This document shows positions 7,983-17,976 of a stretch of DNA of 64,000 bases, one piece after another. Position numbers and translations under genes: made by a program. Position 1 is the first letter of the stretch, and each line of letters opens with the position of its first letter. Source of the stretch: Candidatus Flexifilum affinis (lineage in GTDB: Bacteria > Chloroflexota > Anaerolineae > Aggregatilineales > Phototrophicaceae); the NCBI GenBank assembly GCA_016713325.1, contig JADJPJ010000016.1, forward strand, positions 1 to 64,000. Reading direction: 5' to 3'. The notes beneath the pieces were generated by a model. That model ran no database searches and was not told where the DNA came from. It was given only the letters and a program-made list of their open reading frames with translations.

Positions 7983-8497
7983 GCGCGCAGAGGTTGATTC
8001 AAAGCTGATTCCGGCATGGCGTCGAGGGCGGCGCGGTAAAAGCGCCGGGCCGCCCCGGCATCGCCCAGTGCCGCGTGAGCATCACCCCGCCAGATGTCCC
8101 ACGTCCATATGTTGGGAAGTGACTCCAGTAGGCGCAGCGCCTCCGCCGCCTGCCCCGAGTCCAGGAGGATGCGCAGCAGCGTCTCGGCGTCGCGGGGGTC
8201 GCCTTCCGCCTCCCACAGTGCGGTCAGCATCGCGCACGCGGCCGGTCGATCGCCCATCTGGTGGTGCAGCCGGGCCGCCAGCCGTCGATCGTCGGCCAGG
8301 GGCGCCGCGATCTGCGCCAGATCGCGCAGGGCGTCGGCGTCCCGCCCCGGCAGGCGGGCCAGCAGAGCCGCCCGCAGTCGCAGCCCCTCCGCGTCCTGCG
8401 GCGCGGCGGCCAGATGCTGACCGAGCAGATCCAGCGCCTCCTCGACCTGCCCCGCGTCCAGGACGGCCTGCGCCACTTCCAGCAGCGAATAGGTCAT
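7937..8497 (-). CDS. TPR-like repeat protein
   Basis: A 186-residue Ala/Leu-rich all-helical protein with tetratricopeptide-like repeats, for example Val-Leu-Asp-Ala-Gly-Gln-Val-Glu-Glu-Ala near residues 11-20 and a later Leu-Asp-Ser-Gly-Gln-Ala-Ala-Glu-Ala copy. TPR proteins are protein-interaction scaffolds. The ATG at 8497 overlaps the stop of the upstream histidine kinase (ATGA), so the two are co-translated and this protein probably acts in the kinase's pathway (inference). No signal peptide or membrane segment. Confidence 0.75.
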   Translation of the reverse strand: MTYSLLEVAQAVLDAGQVEEALDLLGQHLAAAPQDAEGLRLRAALLARLPGRDADALRDLAQIAAPLADDRRLAARLHHQMGDRPAACAMLTALWEAEGDPRDAETLLRILLDSGQAAEALRLLESLPNIWTWDIWRGDAHAALGDAGAARRFYRAALDAMPESALNQPLRAYLNDRLATSATCPS

Positions 8498-10584
8498 CGG
8501 AGCGTGTCGGAACCGCTGTCGTCCGCTTCGGGGGCAGCCGCCTTGAGGGGCAGCCAGAAGGTGAAGCAGCTTCCGCCGCCGGGCGCCGCATCCACCCGAA
8601 TGCTTCCACCGTGCAGGCGCACGATCTCGCGGGTGATGCTGAGGCCGAGTCCGGATCCGTCGTTGTTGTTGACGATGCGGTAGAACGGCTGGAAGATGGC
8701 CTCGCGCTGATCTTCCGGAATGCCGGTGCCGGTGTCGATCACGTCGAAGCGGATGCCGGGCAGAACGTTGCCTGCGCTGTCCACCGCGGCGCATCCCTCG
8801 ACATGTACGGTGATCGATCCGCCTTCCGGGGTGTAGGCGCTGGCGTTGGCGATCAGGTTGTTGAGCACCTGCGTCACGCGATCGGCATCAGCGATAAGGC
8901 GCAGCGGTTCGCCGGGCATCTCCACCCGTAGCGTCTGTTTGCGCTCTTCGATGACCGGCTGATGTTCCTCGGTCACAAACGAGACGGTCTCCTGCACGGA
9001 GATGTCGGATAGCTCAAGCTGCACGGCGTGCCGTTCCAGCCGTGAGATATCCAGCAGACTTTCGACCAGCCGCCACATGTGCCCGGTCGCTTTTTCCAGC
9101 ACCGGCAGATGAGACTCCAGACGATCCGGCTGGCGGCGCAGCAGATACAGCCGCGTCTTCATGTTGGCCAGCGGCGTGCGCAGCTCGTGCGAGGCCTGCG
9201 CCACGAAGCGCGACCGCTGTCGTTCCAGGGCCTTCTCCTGGCTGACATCGCGCACGACGGTGACGGCCCCGAGCAGTTCGCCCGTCGAGCTGTCGACGCG
9301 CGTCGTCGTCATGGTGGCCTCAAAGCCGACGCCGTCATCTCGGTTCAGTAGCCCCTGTAGCGAGGCGAAGCTCTGCTGTTCCAGCGCCTGATGGATGCTC
9401 CATTGAAGCGCCGGACCCTCCAGGTCCTCAACATTCAGCGCATCGAGCAGAGCCACCAGTCGGGACAGATCTTCCGCCGGCTCGACGCCGAGCAGGCGGG
9501 CCATTGCCCGGTTGATGTAGCGCGGCTGGAGGCGGCCCTCCGGGTCGACATCGCTGTAGAATACGCCGTCGGTCATGGAGTCAAGAATGGCGCGGAGCTG
9601 GCGCCGTTCGTAATCCAGTTCGGCCGTGCGGTCGGCCACGCGCTGTTCCAGAAGCAGCGCCTGCCGCCGGACGCGCTCGAACAGGCGGGCATTGCGAATC
9701 GCCACCCCGGCCTGATCGGCAAATGCCTGAAGTGCGCTTTCGTCGTATCCGAGGAACTTGGCACGGGTGGCAAAATCGAGGTTCAAGAAGCCGATCACCT
9801 GGTTGCCCATGCGAATCGGCACGCCCAGATAGCTTGTGAGCCAGTCCTCGGTGGTATGCAGCTTGCTCCACCTGGAGTCAGTGCTGATTTCCGGGATGAA
9901 CAGCATGCGGTCGTTTTCCACCATCCAGCGCAGAGTGGGCGTGGCGTTGACGTTCAGCTTGACCGACACGTACTCGTCGACATCGGTCACCTTCTCGTAG
10001 CCGCGCGACCGGACCACGGTGACGTAGTCGTTCTCCATCAGCATGATGTTGACGTAATCGCAGTCGATGATGTGCTGCACCTGCTCCAGAATGCGATCCA
10101 GCACGTCATGCAGGTTGAGCGAACTGTTGAGGGCGGCCGCGGTGTTGGCCAGGGCCGAGGTGACCGCGCGCTGGTCCTGTTCGGCGGCTTCGGCGCGGCG
10201 GCGTTTGGTGATGTCGACCAGGATCAGATGGGTGAGCGAAACGCCGTCGATCTCGTAGGTGCTGGCATTGATCTTGACGTCGCGCTGCTCCCCGCGCCGC
10301 GTCCGGTGCCGGAAGATGAACAGCGTCGATTCGGTGGGCGAGTCGTCTTCGGGGGACTCATCCAGCTCGATCTGATCCAGAGACAGCGACTGCATTTCTT
10401 CCCGCTTGTAGCCGTAGAAGCGGCAGGCGGGCGGGTTCGCGTCGATCACAATCCGGCTCACCGGCTCGATGAGCATCTGCATGGCGGGGTTCTGCTCGAA
10501 CATCTGTCGCCAGACAGGGTTATTGCAGAGAGCGGCATAGGCGGATTGTATCTGCGACATATCTTTTTCGGATGAGGCCTCCAT
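8494..10584 (-). CDS. PAS-GAF-PAS sensor histidine kinase
   Basis: A 696-residue soluble sensor kinase. Domains in order: PAS at about residues 20-130, GAF at about 140-300, a short coiled coil, a second PAS at about 325-450, a HisKA domain with phospho-acceptor His466 in Ala-Ser-His-Glu-Leu-Arg-Thr-Pro-Leu, and a HATPase domain with an Asn box (Asn-Asn-Leu-Ile-Ala-Asn-Ala) and G boxes Asp-Thr-Gly-Thr-Gly-Ile and Gly-Ser-Gly-Leu-Gly-Leu. It lacks a transmembrane segment, so it presumably senses a cytoplasmic ligand, redox or light cue through PAS/GAF. No cognate response regulator is adjacent. The TPR gene is coupled to its 3' end. Confidence 0.92.
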   Translation of the reverse strand: MEASSEKDMSQIQSAYAALCNNPVWRQMFEQNPAMQMLIEPVSRIVIDANPPACRFYGYKREEMQSLSLDQIELDESPEDDSPTESTLFIFRHRTRRGEQRDVKINASTYEIDGVSLTHLILVDITKRRRAEAAEQDQRAVTSALANTAAALNSSLNLHDVLDRILEQVQHIIDCDYVNIMLMENDYVTVVRSRGYEKVTDVDEYVSVKLNVNATPTLRWMVENDRMLFIPEISTDSRWSKLHTTEDWLTSYLGVPIRMGNQVIGFLNLDFATRAKFLGYDESALQAFADQAGVAIRNARLFERVRRQALLLEQRVADRTAELDYERRQLRAILDSMTDGVFYSDVDPEGRLQPRYINRAMARLLGVEPAEDLSRLVALLDALNVEDLEGPALQWSIHQALEQQSFASLQGLLNRDDGVGFEATMTTTRVDSSTGELLGAVTVVRDVSQEKALERQRSRFVAQASHELRTPLANMKTRLYLLRRQPDRLESHLPVLEKATGHMWRLVESLLDISRLERHAVQLELSDISVQETVSFVTEEHQPVIEERKQTLRVEMPGEPLRLIADADRVTQVLNNLIANASAYTPEGGSITVHVEGCAAVDSAGNVLPGIRFDVIDTGTGIPEDQREAIFQPFYRIVNNNDGSGLGLSITREIVRLHGGSIRVDAAPGGGSCFTFWLPLKAAAPEADDSGSDTLR

Positions 10585-10678
10585 TACAAAAGAGAGTATG
10601 CCACAGAAACGTACGCCCCTTCAACAGGGGCGGACGCATCAAAATCGTCGATGGGTGCATGAGGGGGCGAGACGGAGC

Positions 10679-10749
10679 GTAGGGGCGCATCGCGATGCGC
10701 CCATGATGGTGGGCGGTTCACGAACGGGCGGTTCACGAACCGCCCCTAC
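10679..10749. repeat. Composite palindromic intergenic element
   Basis: GTAGGGGC at the left and GCCCCTAC at the right bracket two palindromes: GCGCATCGCGATGCGC, then two copies of CGGTTCACGAAC, the second closing as CGGTTCACGAACCG. The same two-part composite recurs at 17782-17850, which shows this is a mobile or amplified unit and not a chance hairpin. Confidence 0.7.
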
Positions 10750-10852
10750 TCCCAGCGTCTCCGCGGTCAGCTCCCCTTCCCCGTTCTATATATTCGCGTG
10801 GGAGAAGGGGGCGGGGGATGAGGGGATCAAGTGACACCCCTCTCGTGACGGA

Positions 10853-12013
10853 TCAGCCGTGGCGGACCATGAAGCGGCGCATGCGCTCCAGCGCCTTCTC
10901 GATATTCTCGGTGCTGTTGGTGTAGCTGGCGCGCACGAAGCCACTGCCGCTCTGGCCAAAGGCGCTGCCCGGCACGACGGCGACGCGCTCTTCGTGCAGC
11001 AGTTGATTGCAGAAATCCTCGTCGTTCATGCCGGTGACGCCGATGTTCGGGAAGGCGTAGAAAGCGCCGCGCGGCTCGAAGCAGCTCAGCCCCATCTCGT
11101 TGAAGCCTCCGACGATCAGGCGGCGGCGGCGATCGTATTCCTGACGCATCTGCTCGACATCCTCGGCGCCGTGCAGGAGCGCTTCGATGGCGGCGTACTG
11201 CGCCATCGTCGGCGCGGACATGATCAGGTACTGGTGCAGCTTGGCCATACCGACCATCAGTGACGCCGGGGCAGTCGCATAGCCAATGCGCCAGCCGGTC
11301 ATGGCGAACGACTTGCTCATATCGCTCAAAACGATGGTTCGCTCAGCCATGCCCGGCAGCCTGGCGAACGGCACATGCTCGACGCCGTAGACCAGCCGCT
11401 CATAAATCTCGTCGGTGATCACGATCAGGTCGTGCTTTTCGGCGACGGCGGCGATCTGGAGCATATGCTCTTGCGTCAGGATGGCGCCGGTTGGGTTATT
11501 GGGATAGCTGATCAGGATGGCCTTGGTGCGCGGCGTGATCTTCGCTTCCAGCTGTGGACCCGTGACCTGGAATTCATGTTCGATGCGAGTATCGATGGTG
11601 ACGGCCACGCCGCCGGCCATCTCGACCGCTGCGGTGTTGGCCACGAAGCACGGCTGCACGACCAGCACCTCATCGCCCGGATCGAGGATAGCCTTCAGCG
11701 CCAGCCAGAGCGCCTCGCTGACGCCGACCGTCACCAGAATCTCATCCTCAGGGCGATAGTGCAGCCCGTACAGGCGCTCGATGTAGGTGGCAATCGCGCG
11801 GCGCAGCTCGATCAGACCGGCATTCGCGGTGTAGCCGGTGCGCCCGTGGTGGAGCGACTCGATGCCTTTTTCGGCAATGTGGGTGGGAGTGGTGAAGTTC
11901 GGTTCGCCAATGCCCAGGGTGATCACATCTTCCATCGTCGCGGCGATGTCGAAGAAGCGGCGAATGCCGGAAGGACGCATCTGCTGGACACTCTGTGCGA
12001 GATAATTGCGCAT
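10853..12013 (-). CDS. PLP-dependent class I/II aminotransferase
   Basis: A 386-residue fold-type I aminotransferase of the aspartate/aromatic group. Visible motifs are Tyr-Pro-Asn-Asn-Pro-Thr-Gly (about 170), Asp-Glu-Ile-Tyr for the cofactor ring, the Schiff-base lysine in Ser-Lys-Ser-Phe-Ala-Met-Thr-Gly-Trp-Arg (about 234), and a C-terminal Arg in Phe-Val-Arg-Ala-Ser-Tyr that binds the substrate carboxylate. It most resembles the PatA/AlaT-like branch, so the donor or acceptor could be alanine, aspartate or an aromatic amino acid; specificity cannot be read from sequence. It is a stand-alone gene flanked by intergenic repeats. Confidence 0.9.
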   Translation of the reverse strand: MRNYLAQSVQQMRPSGIRRFFDIAATMEDVITLGIGEPNFTTPTHIAEKGIESLHHGRTGYTANAGLIELRRAIATYIERLYGLHYRPEDEILVTVGVSEALWLALKAILDPGDEVLVVQPCFVANTAAVEMAGGVAVTIDTRIEHEFQVTGPQLEAKITPRTKAILISYPNNPTGAILTQEHMLQIAAVAEKHDLIVITDEIYERLVYGVEHVPFARLPGMAERTIVLSDMSKSFAMTGWRIGYATAPASLMVGMAKLHQYLIMSAPTMAQYAAIEALLHGAEDVEQMRQEYDRRRRLIVGGFNEMGLSCFEPRGAFYAFPNIGVTGMNDEDFCNQLLHEERVAVVPGSAFGQSGSGFVRASYTNSTENIEKALERMRRFMVRHG

Positions 12014-12269
12014 GATCGAGCCGTTTCGTCAGTTTTAGCCGGTCCAAACGATCGCCATTATCGTCTATTCGCGGGCGTCTGTGTAGGACACGGCTCACCA
12101 AAATGGTGTGTTATTCTGCAACAGTTTGTTCGAATGGCGGTAGAATGAAATAGAACAGACGATCCGATAACGGTTTCGCCTACGGGTATTGCCATACGAC
12201 GACAGCGCAGCGCCGCTCGTTGGCCGCGCGCGCGTAGGCTGCGTAATAGCTTGCGATACGGAGGATTTG

Positions 12270-12847
<578 letters not shown>

Positions 12848-12851
<4 letters not shown>

Positions 12852-14305
12852 GGATTGGGGGGGCCGAAAATGACGTGCAGCGTCTCCGGCTCGGCCGTCA
12901 CCGCCAGCAGATCGTCGCCCGCTTCAAATTCGGTGCTGCCACCCGGAACGATGACTTCATCGCGGCGGCGCAGCAGGGTGATCAGCGACCCCGGCGGCAG
13001 CGCCAGATCGATCAGCCGCCGGCCGACCGCCGCCGATTCGGGATGGACGGCGATCTCGACAAGGTTGGCGCGCAGTGGTCCCCCGGCCAGCATGCGGGCC
13101 AGCAGCGAAGGGCGCTCCGGCGTATCGTCGTACAAACCCATGCGCCGCGCCAGGGGGACCAGCGTCGTCCCCTGAAGCAGCGTCGAAGCCAGCACCACGA
13201 AAAAGACCAGGTTGAACATCGGAACAGGGGTTGCGACGCCCGCCAGCAGCGGAAACGTGGCCAGGATAATCGGCGCTGCGCCACGCAGACCGACCCAGGA
13301 GATATAGAGGCGCTCGCGGATGCTGAACGGGCTGAGGAGCGTCGCGGCGAACACGCTCAACGGGCGGGCCACCAGAATCAGGAAAGCGGCGGTGAGAATG
13401 CCCTGGGGCGCCACCGCGATTAACTGACTGGGAAAGACCTGAAGCCCCAGAATGACGAACATGGCGATCTGCATCAGCCAGGCGATACCGTCGTGAAAGC
13501 GGTTGAGGCTGGCCTTGTGCACAAAATCCGCGCGGCCCAGCAATATGCCAACCAGATAGACGGCCACGAAACCGCTCCCCCCGACAAGGGCGGTGGCGCT
13601 GTAGGCGAGCAGGACGCCGCTGAAGGTCAACACAGGGTAGAGACCGTCGTACTGAAGACGGAGGCGGCGCAGAATCCAGATCAGCCCCTGCCCGATCACC
13701 AGTCCGCCGACCAGGCCCAGGCCCATCTGGGCGACGAACATCGGCAGCAGATCGAGAACTGAACGGCCGGGCTGAGCAATAAGCGTGAGCATTCCCAGCG
13801 TCAGGAAGACCGCCATGGGGTCGTTGCTGCCAGATTCGAATTCGAGCAGCGGCTTGAGGCGTCCCTTGAGGCGCACACTGCGCGCGCGCAGCACGCCGAA
13901 GACAGCGGCGGCATCGGTCGAGGCGATGACCGCGCCGAGCAGCAGGCCGGTTTCCAGCGTGAAGCCTAAGACGGTGTAAGCGAAGAGGCCGACAGCCACG
14001 GCCGTGACAAGCACGCCCAGTGTGGCCAGCGACAGGCCGGTCCGGAGGATGGGCAGGACCGTCGCGACGTCGGTATCAAAACCGCCCGAGAACAGGATGA
14101 AGATCAGCGCTACGATGCCGACGGCCTGGGTGATCGCGGGGTAGTCGAACGCAATTTGGCCGGGGCCATCACTGCCGGCCAGCATCCCGATCGCGAGGAA
14201 GAGAAGCAGCGCGGGCACGCCCAATCGCGAGGCCGCCTGGCTCAGCGTGATGCTCAGGAGGATGAGGGTTGCTGCAAAAATCAGGATGAGTTCCAGAGTG
14301 GGCAC
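12848..14305 (-). CDS. Monovalent cation:proton antiporter, NhaP2/CvrA-like
   Basis: About 485 residues. Roughly the first 390 form a 12-13 helix CPA-type exchanger. Conserved features include Gly-Ser-Asp-Gly-Pro-Gly in an early loop, the antiporter signature Ser-Thr-Asp-Ala-Ala-Ala with its essential Asp, and Glu-Ser-Gly-Ser-Asn-Asp-Pro. The C-terminal about 80 residues resemble a TrkA-C regulatory domain (Val-Gly-Arg-Arg-Leu-Ile-Asp-Leu). Family members exchange K+ or Na+ for H+ across the membrane. I start at GTG 14305, placed after AAAGGAG; GTG 14329 is the alternative. The 3' end touches the poly-G block, so the last residues are uncertain. Confidence 0.88.
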
Positions 14306-14352
14306 AGGACTCCTTTGGCTCTGAACCACATGTTTATGGTTTAATTGTCCAC

Positions 14353-15177
14353 ATGATCGAATTTGCCTGCCACACCTGGTCTTTTCCCGACCTCACACTC
14401 ACCGAGGCGCTGGGCACCATCGCCCGGCTCGGTTTTCGACGCGTCGATATTGGCGGCGGGCAGGGGCTGAATCTGACCGAAGCGGCCCGCAAACCCCGCG
14501 CCGTGGCCGCCGAGGTGCTGGCCGATCTGGCGCTCTATAACCTGACGCTGAGCGATCTTTTTCTGATGCTGCCGCGCATCTCGGTGGCCGACGAAGAGCG
14601 CCGCACCAAGGAGATCGAGACCTTCAAGGCGCTGCTGCCCTTCGCTGCCGCCCTGGGCGCTCCGGGGATCACGATCTCGCCGGGGGTGGCCCACAACCTG
14701 GCAGAAGACCCGGCGGCGCTGGATCGCACGACCGACTCCCTGCGCGCGATGATCGCCGCCGCGCGTGACGCCCGTCTGGCGCTGAGTTTCGCGCCGCACG
14801 TCGACTCGATGGCGGCGACGCCCGACGCCGCGAGAACGCTCCTCGATGCCGTCGATGGGTTGTCGCTGACTCTCGACTGGGCCAGCCTGATCTATGCCGG
14901 TGCGCGCCACGAGGAGATCACCTCGCTGGTGCGGCGCAGCCGGCATATGCAGGTGCGCAGCGCCGCCAAAGGGCAGCTTCAGACGACGCTGGAGCGCAGC
15001 AAAATCGACCTGCCGCGCCTGATCGAAGGGCTGCTCCTGGCCGGCTACGAAGGCACCGTGACCATATCGCTCATTCAGTCGGCGGGGCAGCATCGGGTGG
15101 CAAAGATCAACCCGGTAAGTGAGGCGGCGGCGCTGCGCGATGCCCTGCGCGAGGCGCGCGACGCGGCGTTTGGGTAA
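14353..15177 (+). CDS. Sugar phosphate isomerase/epimerase-like TIM barrel protein
   Basis: A 274-residue protein of the xylose-isomerase-like TIM barrel superfamily: Met-Ile-Glu-Phe-Ala-Cys-His-Thr-Trp-Ser-Phe-Pro at the start, Gly-Phe-Arg-Arg-Val-Asp-Ile-Gly-Gly-Gly near residue 27, and Leu-Thr-Leu-Asp-Trp-Ala-Ser in the expected metal-ligand position. Several normal metal ligands are not obvious: an expected Glu is replaced by a Ser-Phe-Ala-Pro-His-Val strand. Activity is uncertain. It diverges from the antiporter with only 47 bases between starts and has no clear Shine-Dalgarno site. Confidence 0.75.
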   Translation: MIEFACHTWSFPDLTLTEALGTIARLGFRRVDIGGGQGLNLTEAARKPRAVAAEVLADLALYNLTLSDLFLMLPRISVADEERRTKEIETFKALLPFAAALGAPGITISPGVAHNLAEDPAALDRTTDSLRAMIAAARDARLALSFAPHVDSMAATPDAARTLLDAVDGLSLTLDWASLIYAGARHEEITSLVRRSRHMQVRSAAKGQLQTTLERSKIDLPRLIEGLLLAGYEGTVTISLIQSAGQHRVAKINPVSEAAALRDALREARDAAFG

Positions 15178-15204
15178 GGAGAGCGTGTCTGCAAAGTCTC
15201 TGCA

Positions 15205-15598
15205 CCTCACCCCCAAGCCCCCTCTCCATGCTGGAGAGGGGACTTGATTCGGCCCACACGATCGGGGATCTGTGCGACCGGTTCCCCCTCTGTGGCGAGC
15301 TTGGGGTGAGGGGTAGGTTTTCAACGGATCGATGAATAGACGGGTGGCGTAGGGACGCGATTTTTCGCGTCCATCACGTCGGACGCCAAGAATGGCGTCC
15401 CTACAACCAGGGTATCACAGTGGTCATTCACTGCGACCATAAATGACCTGTCCTCATCAAAAGGGGGTGAGGGGTTAACATGTCGGAGTCCGCAAACACG
15501 CTCCGGACGACCCGCGTTTTGACCCTCACCCCGACCTCTATGGTCGTGCCCTCTCCCGTGTCACGAAAGAGGGCGGCTGAGCGCAGCGGGTGAGGGTC
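15205..15598. repeat. Repeat-filled spacer (430 bp, no gene)
   Basis: No gene is visible between 15178 and 15609. The region holds three self-complementary elements. Arms CCTCACCCC/GGGGTGAGG lie at 15205-15311. A GTAGGGAC...GTCCCTAC unit at 15352-15403 contains hairpins GGACGCGA/TCGCGTCC and GGACGCC/GGCGTCC. Arms GACCCTCACCC/GGGTGAGGGTC lie at 15521-15598. All are typical of the dispersed intergenic repeats in this window. Confidence 0.65.
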
Positions 15599-15609
15599 CG
15601 TCAGTCACG

Positions 15610-16614
15610 CTACCGCGCGATCAGCTCGACCCAGTACCGTCCCGGCGTCCCTTCGGCGATCCAACCGGTGATGTTCGTCGTCAGGATGCGCACATTCCAC
15701 CAGTTGTACCCGTCGCGGCACACGGCTGTCCCGTCGATCACTTCGAAGGCCACGCCATCCAGCAGTTCCAGCACCAGCGCGCCGCCGACGCCCGGCGTGG
15801 CGCGCAGCCGCCGCGGTACGCCATCGCGGTAACTGACCGCCGCGCGCGTGCCCACGCTCCAGCCCAGCGGCCGGGCGCAGACCAGCGGAATTCCGGTCGC
15901 GGCCAGGGCGCTCTCGATCCAGTATTCGCCCGGATAGCCTTCACCCACCCATCCCTCGATCAGCGTATCGCTGACTTCAAAATTGGTGCGCACGCGCCAC
16001 CAGTTCAGGCCGTCGATGCAGCGCGGACCTTCCAGAACGGTCATGAACGTCCCCGGCTGCGCCACCGTGATCACCAGCGCGCCCGGATCTGCCTCCGCTC
16101 GCACTCGACTGCCCGTGACGGCGCGGATCTGCCCACCGACCGCGATCCCGTCGCGTGCCGGGAAGCAGCTCACCGCTTCAGGATCGACATACGTCTGGAT
16201 CAGATAGCGACCGGGGCGACCCTCGATGACCCAGCCCGGTTCGCCCACCCCGGCCACGCGCCACCAGTTGTAGCCATTGGCGCATACCGGTCCGTCGATC
16301 AGCCGGACGAGCTTGTTTTCGTCGAAGTAGTTGAGCAGCACGCCGGATACCGACGGCGTCGCGCGGACGTTGACCCCGCCAATCACGACGACCAGCGCGC
16401 CAATGCGAAGTTGCAGCGGCTCGGTGCAGCCGGTCGCGGGCGTGACCGCGAGGATCGGCAGGGTAGCGCTCGGCAGCGGCGTAGGCGTGGCCACATCAGG
16501 AATGGGCGTGGCCGTCGCCTGCGCGAGCGGCTGCGCCAGCCCTGGCGCGACGATCAGCGCTCCGCATAGCAGCGCGATCAAAATCAGAGCAGAGTGAACG
16601 GGAGTCAGGCGCAT
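15610..16614 (-). CDS. Secreted protein with three SH3-like repeats
   Basis: A 334-residue exported protein. Residues 1-32 are a signal peptide, followed by a Thr/Pro/Ala-rich linker to about residue 58. Three SH3b-like repeats follow, each containing an Arg-(Ala)-Thr/Glu-(Pro/Asp)-like strand and the block Asn-Trp-Trp-(Arg/Asn)-Val, ending Gly-Trp-Ile/Val-Glu-Gly-x-Pro-Gly-Arg/Glu-Tyr. One Cys precedes each Asn-Trp-Trp block. Bacterial SH3 repeats usually bind cell wall or other surface polymers; no catalytic domain is attached. ATG 16614 is supported by GAGGAGACC upstream. A shorter relative is at 40921. Confidence 0.82.
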   Translation of the reverse strand: MRLTPVHSALILIALLCGALIVAPGLAQPLAQATATPIPDVATPTPLPSATLPILAVTPATGCTEPLQLRIGALVVVIGGVNVRATPSVSGVLLNYFDENKLVRLIDGPVCANGYNWWRVAGVGEPGWVIEGRPGRYLIQTYVDPEAVSCFPARDGIAVGGQIRAVTGSRVRAEADPGALVITVAQPGTFMTVLEGPRCIDGLNWWRVRTNFEVSDTLIEGWVGEGYPGEYWIESALAATGIPLVCARPLGWSVGTRAAVSYRDGVPRRLRATPGVGGALVLELLDGVAFEVIDGTAVCRDGYNWWNVRILTTNITGWIAEGTPGRYWVELIAR

Positions 16615-16836
16615 GGGCGGTCTCCTCGTCTGGAGTACGAGAACAGCCCCTATTGTAGCGGGGATGACTGGATCGTGCCTTTTTCACGACAACGATATGG
16701 TAGTTGCAGTTCGCGAACCGCCCATCTGGAGCCGTCCGTTTGAAACCGTCCACCATCACGATGCCCCTACGCCGCGTGTTGCACTCATATGACCTCATGC
16801 TGATCATCGTGGCGATTGTCCTGCACCATCCCCAAA

Positions 16837-16865
16837 TTGACAGCCGATCGATTTGCAGATAGCCT
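16837..16865 (+). promoter_or_regulatory. Promoter for the first PPC-like gene
   Basis: TTGACA (16837-16842) and TAGCCT (16860-16865) are separated by 17 bp, a good housekeeping-sigma match, with the coding start 45 bases downstream. The 295-base gap upstream also contains a degenerate GTTCGCGAACCG palindrome (16709-16723). Confidence 0.55.
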
Positions 16866-16909
16866 GAGAGTAAGCGAGCGGGGACTATTGTTCTACGGGA
16901 GGTTCGATC

Positions 16910-17785
16910 ATGCGCTGGCGCCAAATGCTGCCCATCGTGAACAGGGGCATTCTCCTCATCATGTTGTTGCTGACGCTGGTCGGGGCCGCTTCTGTCGCCT
17001 GGGCGCAGGAAGCCGTCGACATCAACGCCGCCGGTTTCACCATTCCGGTGCTGGCTAACGGCTCCCGCGTCGACGGCACCTTCCAGGGGCCGGTCACCGC
17101 ACGCCTGTACGGCTTTCAGGGCAGCGCCGGGGATGTCGTCACCGTGACCATGACCCAGGTCAGCGATCAGCTCGATCCCTTCCTGGTTCTTCTCGGCGCG
17201 GACGGTGAGTTCATCGCCAGCGACGACGATAGTGGGGCGACTCTGCTCTCCGCCGCCATCGAGGACGTCACCCTCCCGGTCGATGGCGCCTATCTGGTCC
17301 TCGCCACCAGTATCCATCACGTCATCGAACCCCGGACGGAAATCCCTGAATCCTTGACCTTCAATCTGTCCTTGAATGGCAACACCCTGCCCGCGGATGC
17401 GGATCCGGCGGTGCTGCCTTTGTTCGTCGTGCCACTTGAGCCGGGTGAGCCAGTTGCGGTGACCCTCGGACCGGAGCAGGTCGCCGCCTATTTCTCCGCG
17501 CCCGTGGGGGTGGACAGCGCCTTTGGCGTGACCGTCGAAGAATCGTCCTTCGATACCGTGCTGCACCTGTTCGACAGCACCGGCGCGCGACTGGCCGTCA
17601 ACGACGACGATGCCAGCCGTGAGGGTCTGGCCTCCGGTCTCTACGATGCGGCGGTTCCGACGGCGGGCGGTGCCCTGGCGATCGTGTCCGATGTGTTTTT
17701 CTACATGGACGACCAGGATCGCACCGAGTCGGAGATGCGCCCTTTTACAGGCGGAGACATGAGCGTCCTGCTCCAGGCGGGGTAG
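16910..17785 (+). CDS. Secreted PPC-like domain protein, paralogue 1
   Basis: A 291-residue exported protein: signal peptide about residues 1-32 ending Ala-Trp-Ala-Gln, then two beta-sandwich modules of the pre-peptidase C-terminal (PPC) type. The key block is Asp-Pro-Phe-Leu-Val-Leu-Leu with Ser-Asp-Asp-Asp-Ser-Gly (about 88-108), echoed by Phe-Asp-Thr-Val-Leu-His-Leu and Asn-Asp-Asp-Asp in the second module. Such domains usually accompany secreted peptidases or bind surface polymers, but here no enzyme is fused. The stop codon lies inside a palindromic repeat. A paralogue follows 191 bases downstream. Confidence 0.8.
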   Translation: MRWRQMLPIVNRGILLIMLLLTLVGAASVAWAQEAVDINAAGFTIPVLANGSRVDGTFQGPVTARLYGFQGSAGDVVTVTMTQVSDQLDPFLVLLGADGEFIASDDDSGATLLSAAIEDVTLPVDGAYLVLATSIHHVIEPRTEIPESLTFNLSLNGNTLPADADPAVLPLFVVPLEPGEPVAVTLGPEQVAAYFSAPVGVDSAFGVTVEESSFDTVLHLFDSTGARLAVNDDDASREGLASGLYDAAVPTAGGALAIVSDVFFYMDDQDRTESEMRPFTGGDMSVLLQAG

Positions 17786-17850
17786 AGGCGCATCGCGATG
17801 CGCTCTTACGGCGAGCGGTTCACGAACGCGTGGTTCGCGAACCGCCCCTG
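17782..17850. repeat. Composite palindromic intergenic element
   Basis: Same composite as 10679-10749: GCGCATCGCGATGCGC followed by CGGTTCACGAAC and GGTTCGCGAACCGCCCC. The left flank GTAGAGG supplies the TAG stop codon of the upstream gene. Confidence 0.7.
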
Positions 17851-17898
17851 CTTTCTATGCCCTGTCGGGAAAAGCCCGATCCTAGTCGTCCTGTCAGG

Positions 17899-17928
17899 TT
17901 GACATGACACTGGACTTACGGTTATTCT
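17899..17928 (+). promoter_or_regulatory. Promoter for the second PPC-like gene
   Basis: TTGACA (17899-17904), an 18-bp spacer and TATTCT (17923-17928) precede the gene by about 50 bases. The second paralogue therefore has its own promoter and is not simply co-transcribed. Confidence 0.5.
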
Positions 17929-17976
17929 GTCCGAGGATGTTTACCAGCTCTAAATTGACATACAGGGAGGAATTCA

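Noticed and set aside
9391..10575. Plus-strand frame of 394 codons opposite the histidine kinase
   Set aside because: It mirrors the codon pattern of the histidine kinase and has no recognisable domain, signal or ribosome-binding site.
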